A DNA stretch of 64,000 bases from Schistosoma mansoni. Its lineage: Eukaryota > Platyhelminthes > Trematoda > Strigeidida > Schistosomatidae. Location of the stretch: NCBI RefSeq assembly GCF_000237925.1, contig NW_017386002.1, forward strand, positions 310,001 to 374,000, in the 5' to 3' direction. The translations under genes were made by a program, and so were the position numbers. Shown piece after piece: positions 47,111 through 59,549 of the stretch (within the stretch, counting starts at the first letter, position 1; every line of letters starts with the position of its first letter). The notes under the pieces were generated by a model that saw only the letters and a program-made list of their open reading frames with translations, searched no databases and was not told the origin of the DNA.

Positions 47111-50100
47111 TCGCTATTAAGCTATTCTGTACAGGTTAGTGTACTGATACAACAGAATCCACCATATGTGTTGATGTGTGGTAGTGGAAGAAAACGTGAT
47201 TGGTCGGTGAATGTGGACAAACATGCATTCAGCTTGCTGAAATGAAATGTGATTCCCCTTCCTCTCATTGATTTTACTCTGGGTTCATTAAAGTGACTGC
47301 TTGTAATTGTGTGTTAAGTAGTGTCTGGCGGTACATTGGTTCTCTTTTCTTGGTCATGAATCTTGTATCTGGTATGTGATCTGGTCTGTGTGTAGAGTCG
47401 TTCGAATATTCAGTTTAGTGGTATTATAAACTCTACCATCCAGGCCAGTCTCATTGTTATATTATTGTGTTAGTGTGATTATACCTCAGGGAAAGATATT
47501 TTGTTTTATCCATTATATCACAAATTGTGAAGAAATTATCGCTACTTGCAAAGCTTAGAATAAATGGAGATAACTATTCCGTCATGGGAAAGCAGTTGGA
47601 TGTTCAATATCTAGATTAATAAGCGATGACTTCACAAGAGGAACTTGGACTAAATGAACCTCAAAATAATGGAAACCTTGCTTTTGCTAAGTTGTTAATT
47701 ACTTAGGTTGGATTCATTAGTATGAACGATTTCCAATGTTTGGTTCTATAAAAACGTGAAAATCACGATAAAATACAAAGTCAGTGTATAGGCGAATCTT
47801 CTGAACTCTAGGTGGGAAGCTACAAGATAACTATCGTAAAGATATATTAGGGGAAGATATTATGGGTAAACTGTTGATAATTTCTGAGATAAAAGAAATG
47901 GCCGACTCGAGTCTGTATAGCGTCACGTTCAACGAATGTATAGCCACCAAACTAGTTGCCGTCTGTGACGCTCCTGCTTGTTCGGATATTAGATAAACGG
48001 TGAATCGCAACGGGAAAACAGGTTGCGATAGGTTTCTGGTGATTGGTCGTCTCATTGAAAGAAAGACAACATTTCCAGATGGCAAATGTACATTGAAAAC
48101 TGATTACAGTTTTCTTCGACGGTCAACCTAATTACCATTAAGGATGTTTCAATTTTGAGACATTTCCAATTAATGTATTCAACGTTCTCTTTAGATCCAA
48201 TGCACATGATATACTGGTGTGATGAAACTAATCGCTCTATGGCTAGATTTCTCTCACAGAAGACTTGGAGACAAAAAACTATTATCACGGGCATAAATAA
48301 ATTCGCCTCTCATTGTGTTGAGAGTACTCCTTCAGATTGTGGACGTAAATGTCGAACATTAGACTTCATTTCCATCTGAAAACCAACGGAATATCAATAG
48401 TTCCTGCTTTAATTAGGTACCATGGCTCTTAAAATCTCCTTACCTCTGTACTTAATTGTCAAACAAATACGATTAGGTACATATAGATTAGCGTATTCTA
48501 AATTATACAGCAGTACAACAGATTCAGTTAAGCTGGATGATGTGCTAGTCATATACGGTAAACCTGGGTTAATTATTGATATAGAGGGAACGGATTGATT
48601 CGATTTAGAGTTCTCACTGACATGCTAGATTATTTTGCGAAACCGTTTCCTTCTAGTGACATAGGTTTAATCATATGTTCTTATAGTTAGTTATGAGCAC
48701 ACATGGATTTCTATTAGTGACGTACGCTGTAATTGTACTTTTGTGAGATGTGCTAATAATATAGTGACAGTTCTGTTGTTACACACATTTATGTCAATAT
48801 ATTTTTATATTCCTTACTCATGTTGCTATTTAGAACTAATTTGTAACTTTTAAATATCATTAAGTGTACTACTAAGCAGTTTGTAGTTATCAATGGGTTA
48901 AGTAAGAAGCAGGAACTAATTACAGCAAGCAAGTTGCTCGTAGGAAAACTTTGTGAATATGCAGCTGAACAGTGCTCAACCGGGTGGCAATCGGCCAGAC
49001 ATCAGGCGTTAGATTATCCACTACCGTGATGAGTTACATGTACAGATATTCCATGCAGACAATTAATTAGCCGGCTACCACGTCAATAGTTTGACGGATA
49101 GAAACACATTTCAGAGAACACAGAAGCCCAAAAGGTAAGTACAGTAATCCTATTAAAATTTTGCAGGGAGGTATTGAAATAGAACCAGGGTTTTGATATA
49201 ACTTCATTGACATGAACGTGGCTGAGACCCAGACTGGATTTGTAGGCATGTTTTATTTATGTTTATAAATAAGTTCTAAACAAGTAGGAGCATTGCCGTC
49301 AACGCAGCTGAGTAAGTCACATTTGGAATTTATGCTGTTTTAGATTTTCGGAACTAAATACAGTTCTACATAAAATGTCGTCAGTAATATCAGACTTTAG
49401 TGTCCAAGTTATGCAGCTCATGTTTCAGTTCAAGTTTGCCAGAGTAACCGCAAACGTTGGATGCATGTCTTCATCAAGAAGACACGAGAGACAAATTTGT
49501 AAGTTTACTAAATTTATTGAATTATTACTAAATATTTGAGATGGCCATAGTAATGTGAGTAATGGATAATATACCAGAAAGTTCTCTGCGCTATATTGTC
49601 ATGTCATGTAACCTGAAGCGGTCAACCACTTTACACTGCTTGGCACGTCAAAAGTGCAAGTCTAGTAGAAGCATACTAAGTTGGGAGTTCTTTTCGTTTC
49701 ATTCTTTAGCATCCCGGTTTTGATCGTTCACTGTAACAAAAGAAGACTACAAAATGCTGACATCGCAACGTATAGATAAACTCCACCAGTGTCGGAAGAT
49801 AATATAGAATTGACGTGAAATGACAGCTTTTGATTGCTGTTCTGTAAGTGCAGAGTTCATTGTCGACGAGAATCGCCGTAAGTTTCAATCAACCTTGTCA
49901 GTTGGTAAAAGAAGGCAGTTTAACACTACTGTAAAGATTGGTCTTCATTGAACATCAAGATGCAGAGGACAGTTATTGCGATTCTGTATAGTAACAATAA
50001 ACTCCCAATAGGACATCAGCTCTTAAAACTGTATTTTAACCATATTTTTAAAATAAACTGTTACCTAGCTATGCTTTGCTTTCTCATTTACGTATGCTAA

Positions 50101-50644
50101 ATTGAGATAAGTAGGGAGAGCGTGTATGATTTCATATGGTGTTGACAATTAAAACACTCTTAAGCAACGTATTACTAGTGTCTGCTTACTGCAAATCTTC
50201 GTTAGTGACAGTATGACTGCGCTTACGGCGTATGATGAGCATCCGCTCGTCGTTAATCTATATTGAACTTTGGGTTTATTATCAGTAAATAAATATCCCT
50301 AATCAGATATAACTCCTTAAACCCAGTCTTTATCTAAACGTTTATTTAGTGATCGAGGAACGGAGCATATATAGGAGACATTCGAGCTAAGAGAATATAA
50401 TTTTGCTTGGATAGAAACGACAGTCAGGAGCAAACTTACGCGGGAATGAGATAACTTATCGATTCAATCTCAGAGCATAAGTGCTGAAGGGTTCTCTGAT
50501 TTTCGATACGACAGAGCCGTCCTCCTCTTGTTTCCTTTCATTAGTCCGCTTGGACATAATCTTACTGTGGATCAGTGACATTACACGGACCACGGTTGGT
50601 GAACGGATTAGGTGGGCTCGAACCTGGGACTTGATTACTGAGAA
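47111..50644. other. 3.5 kb spacer, no gene recognised
   Basis: Short open frames on both strands without family resemblance. 50610-50640 holds a B box-like GGCTCGAACCTGGGAC without a matching A box. Confidence 0.4.
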
Positions 50645-51560
50645 TAAAATACCTTAACCATTGATCAGTCAGTCAGTTACGACGTAGAACTTCGTACGCT
50701 CATCAGTTTGAGTTGCCATACTAACCATGACAGCGATGCTGCCTTCCCACAAGAAGTGGTGGGGTTAGAAAAGGTCGACCCTAAAAATGCACACCTCGCC
50801 TTATCACACGGATTTCCGTCTCCGGCGGTAAGGTCCTTTGAAGAACGGAGCTAACATGTCAAAAATCCCCCACAAAAAGGCCGTGCGTGACCGGCCTCAA
50901 GCAGTTGTCCCTTGGACACTGCGGTCACGCTCCCAGGTCGTTAAGACCAACAGCAACCATTGATACTGAACATGCAAATCTAAGTACAAGCATGGAATGA
51001 ACTCGCGGGAAATATGCGCAAAAAAACAACACGCAAGATAACGAGGTGAAGCGAGACAATTTACTCGCCCCTACGACTGCAATATCAGAGTCGCCAAATC
51101 GAGACGACCACCACACAGCTGCCGCATGAAGCTTTCTAGTGACCCCTCAACTTGCCTGTCCGAATTTTCCGGAAGCCTTACCACCGAGCCTGGTCACACA
51201 CAAGATTTATTTATTTAAACGCATAAATATTGGTACAAGGAAGCACCAGATAAATATGCGCCTCACAAATCTCATTCACAAGATTTAGTCTGTCCAGATG
51301 TGTCGAAGTACGTGTGACTGAAATAAGACCTCGCGGTAGGACGGAGCCATATCGCATACTGCCGCTATTTCCGTGCACAGTATTACTGTAAGCCTGTGCG
51401 GCATAAATTATGTTGGAGAACGCGTTGGCACATGTACAACCTGCTGGTGCCGGTATATGACGGACACGATTGAGTCCATAGCTTACCAACTGAATACTAA
51501 AACCAAAAGTCATGGCCATCGGTTGGTGTTGATGCTGCTGTATACTGAGAGACGCTACTA
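50645..51560 (+). mobile_element. LINE-C 5' part: 5' UTR and start of coding region
   Basis: TCAGTCAGTCAGTTACGACG opens it; the coding part gives KIPHKKAVRDRPQAVVPWTL, RSRSQVVKTNSNH, then RRPPHSCRMKLSSDPSTCLS and EFSGSLTTEPGHTQ, the known N-terminal text of this LINE type, with stops. A 68-base D520 end interrupts it at 51210; the reading resumes with VCPDVSKY-like codons. Confidence 0.75.
51210..51277 (-). mobile_element. D520 3' end, 68-base truncated insertion with 10-base direct repeats
   Basis: Plus strand TTTATTTAAACGCATAAATA to CACAAATCTCATTC, flanked by ACAAGATTTA at 51200-51209 and 51278-51287. Only the 3' end entered, as expected for 5' truncation during target-primed reverse transcription. 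Confidence 0.88.
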
Positions 51561-51998
51561 ACCTCTAGTAGTCGCAAGGTTTATATCACTAACAGATCAA
51601 AGTGACGCGCCTAAACGGTTTCTGGATTAAAGCTAGGGTTTAAATGCAGTTTACAGTTACAGGTAAAATAAAATACACTACGAACCTAGTAATAAAATAA
51701 AGACTGCTTGCTTAACGACAATATATTTAACTAAGCGTTGCATACAAGCGATCTTTACAATTTGAGCAGAATCATCTACAATAGTTTAGGATTCATTGTC
51801 AACACTCTTCAGTTAATCAGTAGAGACAGGAGAAAGCACGATGATTCGAGTATACACCTGCCTGGTTTTGGAGATCAATTTGACGAAGTACTACAAGAGA
51901 CACTTTAAGATTTTAGTGTCAAAATGAAAGGCATCGGGTAGTTTACAAAGAGCTGGGATTGGTCTTCGAATATATTACTTGTCACTTAACGACAGCAA
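51561..51998. other. Ataxin-2 3' flank
   Basis: Would hold the ataxin-2 3' UTR (minus strand). No AATAAA in the right sense was found close to the stop. Confidence 0.4.
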
Positions 51999-54666
51999 CT
52001 AATGAGCTTGAGTAGCTCCCACCCCACCACCAGCCGCCATTGCTGCCATCAGCGCATGGTATGTGTGGTTGCTAGGAAGATGGTGACCGCCTATATGTTG
52101 AGCTGCGGACAGTTGCTGTGCTTGTAGCAGATGAGGCTGAGGGATTGCTGGGTAATGTTGTAACAATTGTTGTGGCTGGCAATTCGGTTGAGACATAATA
52201 TGAGTCTGCTGTAATTGCTGAGAGGTGGTTGAGGAGTCGGATTGATTTGCCACGCTGGCACCTAGTGGATGAGGATTCGGTTGGCCAACAATGGGTGATA
52301 AACCAGAAGCAATGTGATTAACTCCTGGTGTCGCTATCATCGCAGATGCCCCTGGGTAAAACCCAGGAGAATTCTGTTGAGGAGCAAACATTAGATTGTG
52401 GTGATATGGAGCTTGGAGATTTGCATATGAAGGGATTTGGATGGAGTGGGATTGATCTTGAAAGTGTTGAGAGAATATTTGCTGAGATTGGGAGGTTTGT
52501 TGAGGTGTAGTTGTTTGGGTGATTTGATCTGGTTGTCCAACAGGGATTTGTAGATGTGCAGGTTGCATCTGCATGATGGTATGAGTCGGACATATTTGCT
52601 GATTTGGTTGTGATACGTGAACACCACCCAACATCAAACCAGAACTAACAGCAGTAGGTGGGCCAGGAAGGAACTGCAGTCCCACAGGAGGATGACTAGA
52701 AACTAAGAAAGGGAACGTGCCGTTTGGTAACTGGTATACTGTTTGCGACTGGAAGGTGGGAATAGACATAGTTGACTGTTGGACGGCATAGGATGTGCCG
52801 TGGGTTACCGAAGAAGGAGAATCATTTGAACGTTGGCGTGTGAAGTTGACGGAAGACGAAGGACAAACTGGAAGGCGACCAGTAGAGTTATGACCTGTAA
52901 TCACCTGAGGAGCTGTAATAGTCTGCCCCAATGTAACGTTCTGTCCTAACTGATGCATCATATTACTACCATGAGTGACATAGCTTTGCTGATTGACAGA
53001 CGGGGGCAAGGCACTGCCTCGGACGTGCTGAGCAGTTGTGCCAGGTCCACTGGAACAAACTGGAGTAGGTAGGAGTTGCTGAATATGTGTCTGGTGACCA
53101 TAGGAGTAAGGTGCATACATATGCTGACCTGCAGCAATAAACGTGGCTTGTGCGGGCAATTGAGAAGCTTGAGAGATAACGTTTACAGTCGATACGTAAT
53201 GTGGGATAGTCATGTTTAGAGTAGGTAAACTGGGTTGAATATTAGGAGGCATAGAAGCAACAGAATGTGAAGTGTAAGACAAACCCATAGGCTGGAACTC
53301 AGGAGCGTTGGGATCAAGTGTTGATTTTTTGACACGCTCTTCAGTACTGCTTGGCTTACTAACAGACGACACAGGTACATCCATAGCATTAGTTTTTACA
53401 ACAGGTGCTGACGTGCACACGCAAGCAGGGGTAGACACTTTAGTAGGTTGATCGTGGCACAGTTTGACTTTATCTTTATCGACTTGAGTGCTGATTCTAG
53501 ATACTCCATTAACTTGTGGACCAACGTCTGACTTTAGTGCATCCCCAACAGATATGCTGACACGAACAGCTTCGGTGTGATTGGGCTTACTTGACTGAAT
53601 ACATACCTGGGACAGCTGATTGCCAAGGCAACTGACTGGAGTTTCTGCCTGAGCCAGACTTGGTCGAGAATTGCTTTTTGTGTTTCGCACTGAATTTTGG
53701 ACTGTCCCATTGCGTCTAACAGCACTATACTTTTCCTCCTCATTTTCCATACCAATATCTTCATTGTCTATAAGACTAATACATGAAGAGTTTTCTGTGA
53801 TGTCTTGCGCCAGTTTTGCACATCGCGCCTCGGTTTCAGAGAAATTTGGAGCAGACCGGTCAACAGGTGTCCTGGAAAATAAAATGAAGCTTAAGCCCAA
53901 CTTACGTATACTCTCGAAGATCGTCATTGTAGGTGGAAACGACAGAAAACATTTTTTCATTCGTCTCAAACATTTCCATTGCAGAGAAGCTTCCCTGATC
54001 AAGTAAACAGTCTTTAACAACATCAGACGATGCAAAAAATGGTACCAGCTCCTTGTCTTCCACTACGTTATTAGTAGAACAGTCTTTAGCGATCTCACCA
54101 TCCGTTTTTATATCATCTGAAAGAGTTTATAATTACGTTTTGTACTCACCGACTAGGCAGTCTAATCTCTTAACGTTGGATATCTGAACCATTTTAATTT
54201 CTGTCCAGAGAATGGTTCTGTCAGCCACGTTTTTACGGTTACCTTTGTCACTCTTTTGTGCAACTTGAGCGTATGTTATACCGAGATCAGCCTGCCAATA
54301 TATTAAAATTAGCACTTACGGAAGGAGAGACAGCCTTTATCACACCGCGAACATGATCGCCTTCAATAGTAGTGATTTCCCCCACATTTCCCTACACATG
54401 AATGTGATAAGTTATGCTTACGATAACGTGGCGTCCAAGAATATACGTTAGTCTAGGGTTCGCGTATATACCCAAGTTGTCATTTGAAGCATTCTAAAAA
54501 AGCTAATAACCTGGAAAATATCGCCGTACCTGCGCATGCGACACACGCAAAGGATTAATAGGGGGCATTGACATACGCTGATTACGAGCTCTACAACATT
54601 CTGTTGTCGGAGAAAATGAACTTACCTCAAAGACTTCGCCTTACCACGTTGTGACTGACCTGACAT
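51999..54666 (-). CDS. ATXN2: Ataxin-2 (ATXN2/Pbp1 family), complete, 7 exons
   Basis: Cytoplasmic RNA-binding regulator of mRNA stability and translation that binds poly(A)-binding protein. Exons: 54666-54626, 54590-54530, 54493-54422, 54391-54320, 54291-54150, 54116-53906, 53871-51999; introns 35, 36, 30, 28, 33 and 34 bases. The spliced frame is 823 aa. Residues about 45-130 form the Lsm fold (RLTYILGRHVI, GNVGEITTIEGDHVRGVIKA, then ADLGITYAQV). Residues about 180-255 are LsmAD: STYNDDLREYT, SETEARCAKLAQD and EEEKYSAVRRNG. The PAM2 motif KSTLDPNAPEFQP is at about residues 382-394 and keeps the Leu, Pro and Phe that bind the PABP MLLE domain. The remainder is low complexity, rich in Gln, Pro, Ser, Thr and His, as in other ataxin-2 proteins, with no long pure polyQ run. 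The start at 54666 is the only Met that leads into the Lsm exons. The last exon alone holds 76% of the coding sequence. Confidence 0.96.
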
Positions 54667-55019
54667 TTGAAGTTGATGAGAAAAGTATATGTATTGATTG
54701 GTATATTTGGGCAACAAACAAAAACGCCGTTTGCTGATGATGAATGGACAGATAACTACGAAGTCTCAGTAAGAGCAAAGAACCTCACTATCGAGTGTTT
54801 ACCGCTCTAAGCGAACTTAAACAAGTGGTTCAACATCCAATCAACATTTCCAATAATAAACGCTTGTGAGACTAGACTATTATTATTACCGAATATTGTT
54901 TAGTAGCTTTATGACGTTACTGATGAAACGTTGCTTTAAGCTGCGGATCAAAATTCTTGTCGACTCGGTATATTAAATTCTAGGGTAACTGGAATTCAAT
55001 TTTCAGATCTTCGTTTTAA
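54667..55019 (-). promoter_or_regulatory. Upstream region of ataxin-2
   Basis: About 350 bases between the ataxin-2 start codon and LINE debris; promoter by position only. No clear TATA box. Confidence 0.3.
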
Positions 55020-55175
55020 TGCCAGGAGGTGAACAGCTTGTGCTAATTCTTTTCTAGAAAGCTTATTTGGTGATCTAGCAGTCTTTACAATGCGTCTATC
55101 GAAATTGTAGTTACCAATTTTCCTGGAAGTAGGTTCCAAGGTTTGATTACTGGTTGAAAAACCTGTATAATAATA
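55020..55175 (-). mobile_element. LINE RT C-terminal fragment
   Basis: Minus frame VIKPWNLLPGKLVTTISIDA, a stop, then RLLDHQIS: the WN.LP..VV...S...FKR.LD signature of CR1/jockey-type C-termini. Confidence 0.55.
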
Positions 55176-55235
55176 GTATTTTGTTTATTCTTGATTTTTT
55201 AGACAGCATATCGTGTTGTATGAGATTCCGTGACC

Positions 55236-55725
55236 TTACTTAAGTATATTGTTTTTTTTTATGATGAGCTGCGAACCAGTGATCGTCAACAGACTGTCAT
55301 GAGTTCTCCTTTCCAATTTTTGACATGTGCTATTCTTTCGTTTGACACCTGCTTCCAGTCCCACACTCATTGTGTCCATTACACTTCTTTTTTCTTCTTC
55401 TCTTTGGGATTCCGAGTTAGTCCCTGACTCATCGTGTAGTTTTGTGAGTCCTGCGATATGCATCCTATCCACCTCCAGCGTCTTACCCTAATTTCTTAGC
55501 TGGGATTTCGTTTGTTCCTTCACACAGTAGGTTGTTGTTGATGATATTGGACCAGCGGCTCTGAAGTATCTTGCACAGACATTTGTGCATAACCACCTGT
55601 AGATTGTTGATGATGGTCTTAGGAGTGGATTCCGAAATTATTTCTGAAGTGTCGACATGTGTTGTAATAGTAATGATAACAATAATAACGACAGTAACAA
55701 TGATAATGACAAGATGCGTGAACAA
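55236..55725 (-). mobile_element. RTE LINE, C-terminal fragment
   Basis: Minus frames give CEGTNEIPAKK (ERTNQLPAEEE in live copies), MDRMHIAGLTKLHDESGTN and SESQREEEKRSVMDTMSV. Heavily decayed. Confidence 0.65.
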
Positions 55726-56540
55726 GATGAGGCTAAGCTAAGAAAATTACCATCATTCAACTTACGTCACCAGATCATAAAAATGATTACCAGTCATGTG
55801 GGCCAGAGGTTGACCAAGGTAAAAGGAATGCTTTAGCATGCCTCTGTTGAACACAAAGTTCTGGCTTTTTCATCCAAATAGCTGTTGCTCTAGTCTCTCG
55901 AAGGATTCCCAGTCTGACAGATTATGGCGTATTGTTGCTAACGTGATATATTATTTTGAATGATTGTATCATTTTGGGTGTTTGGTTTGTTTGTACTCAA
56001 CGAGCTAAATTCCAGTGTGTTTAGTAAATTTTTCGAATAGCGATATATTGAAATAAAATTGATTTTTATCATGATGTGACATGTCGTGAGAAGATTACTG
56101 AAAATTAGTAATGTTTGGGAGTTCTGTTGTCATAATTCCAGATTTGCTAGCAATGTTGATTCACCAATTCTCAGGGTGTTGAACCTAAGAGTTTCACTGC
56201 CACTTATACGATTTGGGTGTTAATTCGGAGAAAACAGATAGTGAATAATGGAAAGGATTGTTCCACAACATGTATTAGAGGTTTTGTAATTCGAGAAATG
56301 AATTCTTGTTGACAATTATGTTGACAAATACAACTGTCGTGTAATGGGATGAACATAGTAAAAACGTAACTTTTGAGACCATCACACGAAGGCTTGTTAC
56401 TTGTATTTATATTGTAGGATTAGTAGACCCCGGGACTATTGAATTTCGAAATCCTCCGATCTCTAAGCTTTCGTTTAATCCATAAACCATTATAATACAC
56501 GGTCATTTCAAATTTACTAACTGTTAATAAATTTTTCTCA
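55726..56540. other. Spacer, no gene recognised
   Basis: AT-rich, short open frames only. Confidence 0.4.
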
Positions 56541-56695
56541 GAAGGGGATTTTGTAGAGATTATAGTAATTTTATGGTTGAAATCATGAGTCAATTGAAGC
56601 TAGACTACCATGGAAAATCTGGAATCACTGGACGGCCGTTTTGTCATATTGTGAGACTCCCCAGCAGTGAGCACCCACGATCCCACCTTACATGT
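56541..56695 (-). mobile_element. Hammerhead retroposon B, 3' part, ribozyme core lost
   Basis: CAGAAGGGGATTTTGTAGAG, GAAATCATGAGTCAATTGAAG, then a hammerhead with CTGGGGA in minus sense. Ends before the tRNA-like part. Confidence 0.7.
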
Positions 56696-58079
56696 AATAT
56701 GTGATTTATATTTTAACGTTATTTAAGAGCTTCAACCAAGTAGTTCCAAAGGCTTACACCTGAACCTACCTTACATTTCAAAAGCTTTAGTCATCCACAA
56801 TTTTAAACTAGAGCTACGTGTATGAAAACAGTATTCTAGGATGATCATTTACTGTAGTCGTAGTTCGAAAGTATGCTAAAATTATGTTTGCGAAGGCATT
56901 TCTACTTAATATCATTTTTTATCATCAGTTTTACATACTTTTATTCTCAGTACTAAGGTTAATCACATTCACAGTCGTTTTGTCTACCCTCATGATGAAA
57001 TACTACCTACTTTTATAAACTCCTTCTATGAGTAAATAGTTAGGATTGTGTAGTCAATACCTGCAGGGAAAGTCCTCATCATTGACTGCCTGCAGAGTGT
57101 GTTGTTTATGACACTAATAATACGGAAAACAAATATCTGTTATTGAAACCCGATTTTTCGATTAAGAACAATCCACTTTGATGGGGATGGAGAAACGTGA
57201 TCCTAAACCAGTAATGGTCGTCGGCTCAAAGACCCGGGCGAAAAATAATGTATTGACATTTTCTGGGTAAACGGCTAATATGGACTTGTATCTCGCGCAG
57301 TGTCTGGTAATACAAATAGATACATGGGTTACGTCATTTATTGCCATTGCTTGCAACCAGTCAGAAAGTAGACAAAGATTGTGGCAAACTCGTGTTCAGT
57401 CAGAATGACACAAATATCCAAATCACACCATGCAGGTAATGAAGAGTATAATAGACTAACTATATAAACGCCCATCAAAACATGGATGTTTTTTGAGCAT
57501 CTATTCTCAGAGTCAGACAATAAAAAAAATTTTTAAGAGAATAGACATGCATGCTAATGATTTCAATGCTCTGGATAAAAACTAGTGAATCACGTTATGA
57601 TGAGCTGAATATCAGAAGCATGGCAATATTTAACACAATGAACTGCATGAAATCAGAATGTAAGTATGATGAAAGTCCGTGGGACCGAAAGAGAATAGCG
57701 ATGTAAGTTATTATAATGATAAAAGGAGAAAATTTGGCACGAAAGTTACACGAATAATGCCAATATTTGGGCCATATAAATATGGTCGTTGCAACATATC
57801 TATCTGGTCAACGTACTTTTCTTTCCTATGTTGTCGTTGTTGTTGACCTTTTGTGTCGAGCATTGTTTGTTGCAGATAGCCTATTTGAGGCTTTCTCTGT
57901 CATGGATTTAGAGGATTTCCTCCGCGTTTTATTTTCATTGCCCTCTAAAGATTCTGAGTTCAATCTATCGTCAAAATCGGAGTTATATTCACCTGCTCTT
58001 TATACTGTTACTGTTTACTGTCTTTCCAGATGATTTTCAAAGAACCCTGGTGAAAATTCTGTAATGGATGTCTCACTCT
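56696..58079. other. Spacer, no gene recognised
   Basis: 57062-57145 weakly resembles the middle of D520. An 88-codon frame at 57767-58033 has no recognised family. Confidence 0.35.
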
Positions 58080-58630
58080 ATCATTTCTAACGAATACAGG
58101 TAAGTATTTGTCTGATTCGATGAACCCCATTGGTCATGCTTTCTGGGTTCGTGGGTCGAGGGACCTAATGTATTCCACTTGAAGTTTTAGTTGTTGCACG
58201 TGGTTGTTTGTGTTCACTGGAATATTTGTTGCATAGTGAAAAAACTCACCGGAAAATGCGACGCTGTTTCATGACCTAAAATAGCAGAACGACAACAGGC
58301 ATTTTGTCTAGGGGTTGGGAAGTATCCTAATAATATCAAAGGAAACTTGACATTCCACTTGTAATCTTCCTCAGTGGCCGTCACAAGCTTCCAGTCGTCG
58401 TGGAACCTTTCTACTATTCTTTTAGCAATCGGGTGAATTTAGAGCTCCCCTCAAACCAAAGATTTTTCCAAGTTGTTCGAACAGTTCGCCTGCAAAGTAA
58501 ACCCTAATGTCAGTTGAAGTTGTTGCTCGGACACCAAATTTCGCAATCCGGTGTTTACCTATAGTCTTGCATATTGAGGCTGTCATATATTTCAGTGAAA
58601 CTGTCATGGACCATACCGTCAATTAGTTTA
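58080..58630 (-). mobile_element. Ty3/Gypsy pol fossil, integrase region
   Basis: The minus strand carries integrase-core similarity (IAKFGVRATTSTD, GELFEQLGKIFG) followed by C-terminal integrase-like sequence. The fragment is broken in several places, looks old, and has no LTRs or gag nearby. Confidence 0.65.
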
Positions 58631-58989
58631 CACGAATTGGTAAATGCGTATACCCAGTGAAAACTAGTAGTGGTTCAAGGATTTTCATATGATTGTGGTC
58701 GAAACTAGCGTCAACTCAGGTGGTATGAATCATCTCCGGACGTTCGACTTTTGGCATTGGGTACATCCTTCAGCCCATTTTCACACATTTTTATGTTCAG
58801 CCATACAAACTTATCTAGGGAAAGCTTTGCCCTAGCTCTTATCAGCGGGTGAGTAATTTCTTGCAATTTTTCAAGTGTTTCGCGTCATGTTATAAGGTGC
58901 CCAGGGACGAATTTTTACTAGCTAAGGTTTCCGTATACAAACACCTTATCAGAATGAAGGCATACATATACCTCTCTACATCGGTCCAT
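58631..58989. other. Spacer between two retroelement fragments
   Basis: Nothing firmly recognised. Confidence 0.35.
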
Positions 58990-59545
58990 TCAAACTGTCA
59001 GGTTAGATAAGGTTGTTCAATATCATCATTCCTTTTTAACCTTTTCATCAATTGCATTACGGACATAGCTTTGGTGGGTGTAGGCAATAGTGGTGAAGAT
59101 CTGTTATCTAGGGAAAGGCTTTTCGACCATATGTATGCAGACGATACTGTCTTACTGTATGATAGCACTCAAGTTATACCATCCTCACTTAATTGTTTGA
59201 CGATCGGTCTGTCCGCGTGGCACGCTTGTTGCACTTTTAAGTGCAAGTAATGTTTAAAAGACTGACAGGAGCCCATGTCCACAGTCACTTCTGGCATCGG
59301 GCAGTTGGAAGTGGTCAAGAAGCCATTGTACTTGAAGGACTTTTTGAGTAGAGGTGTTGGCGTGAATGATGAGATTAATCTACATATAGTTCAGGCATGA
59401 GGTATCTGTGGCGATGTGAGCTATTCTCAGGGTCTTCGTGGGGTCGATCTGGTTGTAAAAAAGCAGTTATACCACTCGTTAGTAAAGGCAGTTTTACTCT
59501 GCGCTTGTGAGATCTCCTTATGGTTCAGTACCGCCTAGCATGTTA
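58990..59545 (+). mobile_element. LINE RT fragment, sister family of LINE-C
   Basis: Forward frame GCSISSFLFNLFINCITDIA, then HMYADDTVLLYDS (catalytic YADD), LSAWHACCTFKCK, VNDEINLHIVQA and VKAVLLCACEISL. Same general type as LINE-C but distinct sequence. Stops present. Confidence 0.72.
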
Positions 59546-59549
59546 CATT

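Noticed and set aside
50610-50650. tRNA or SINE from a lone B box
   Set aside because: No A box at the right distance and no recognised retroposon body.
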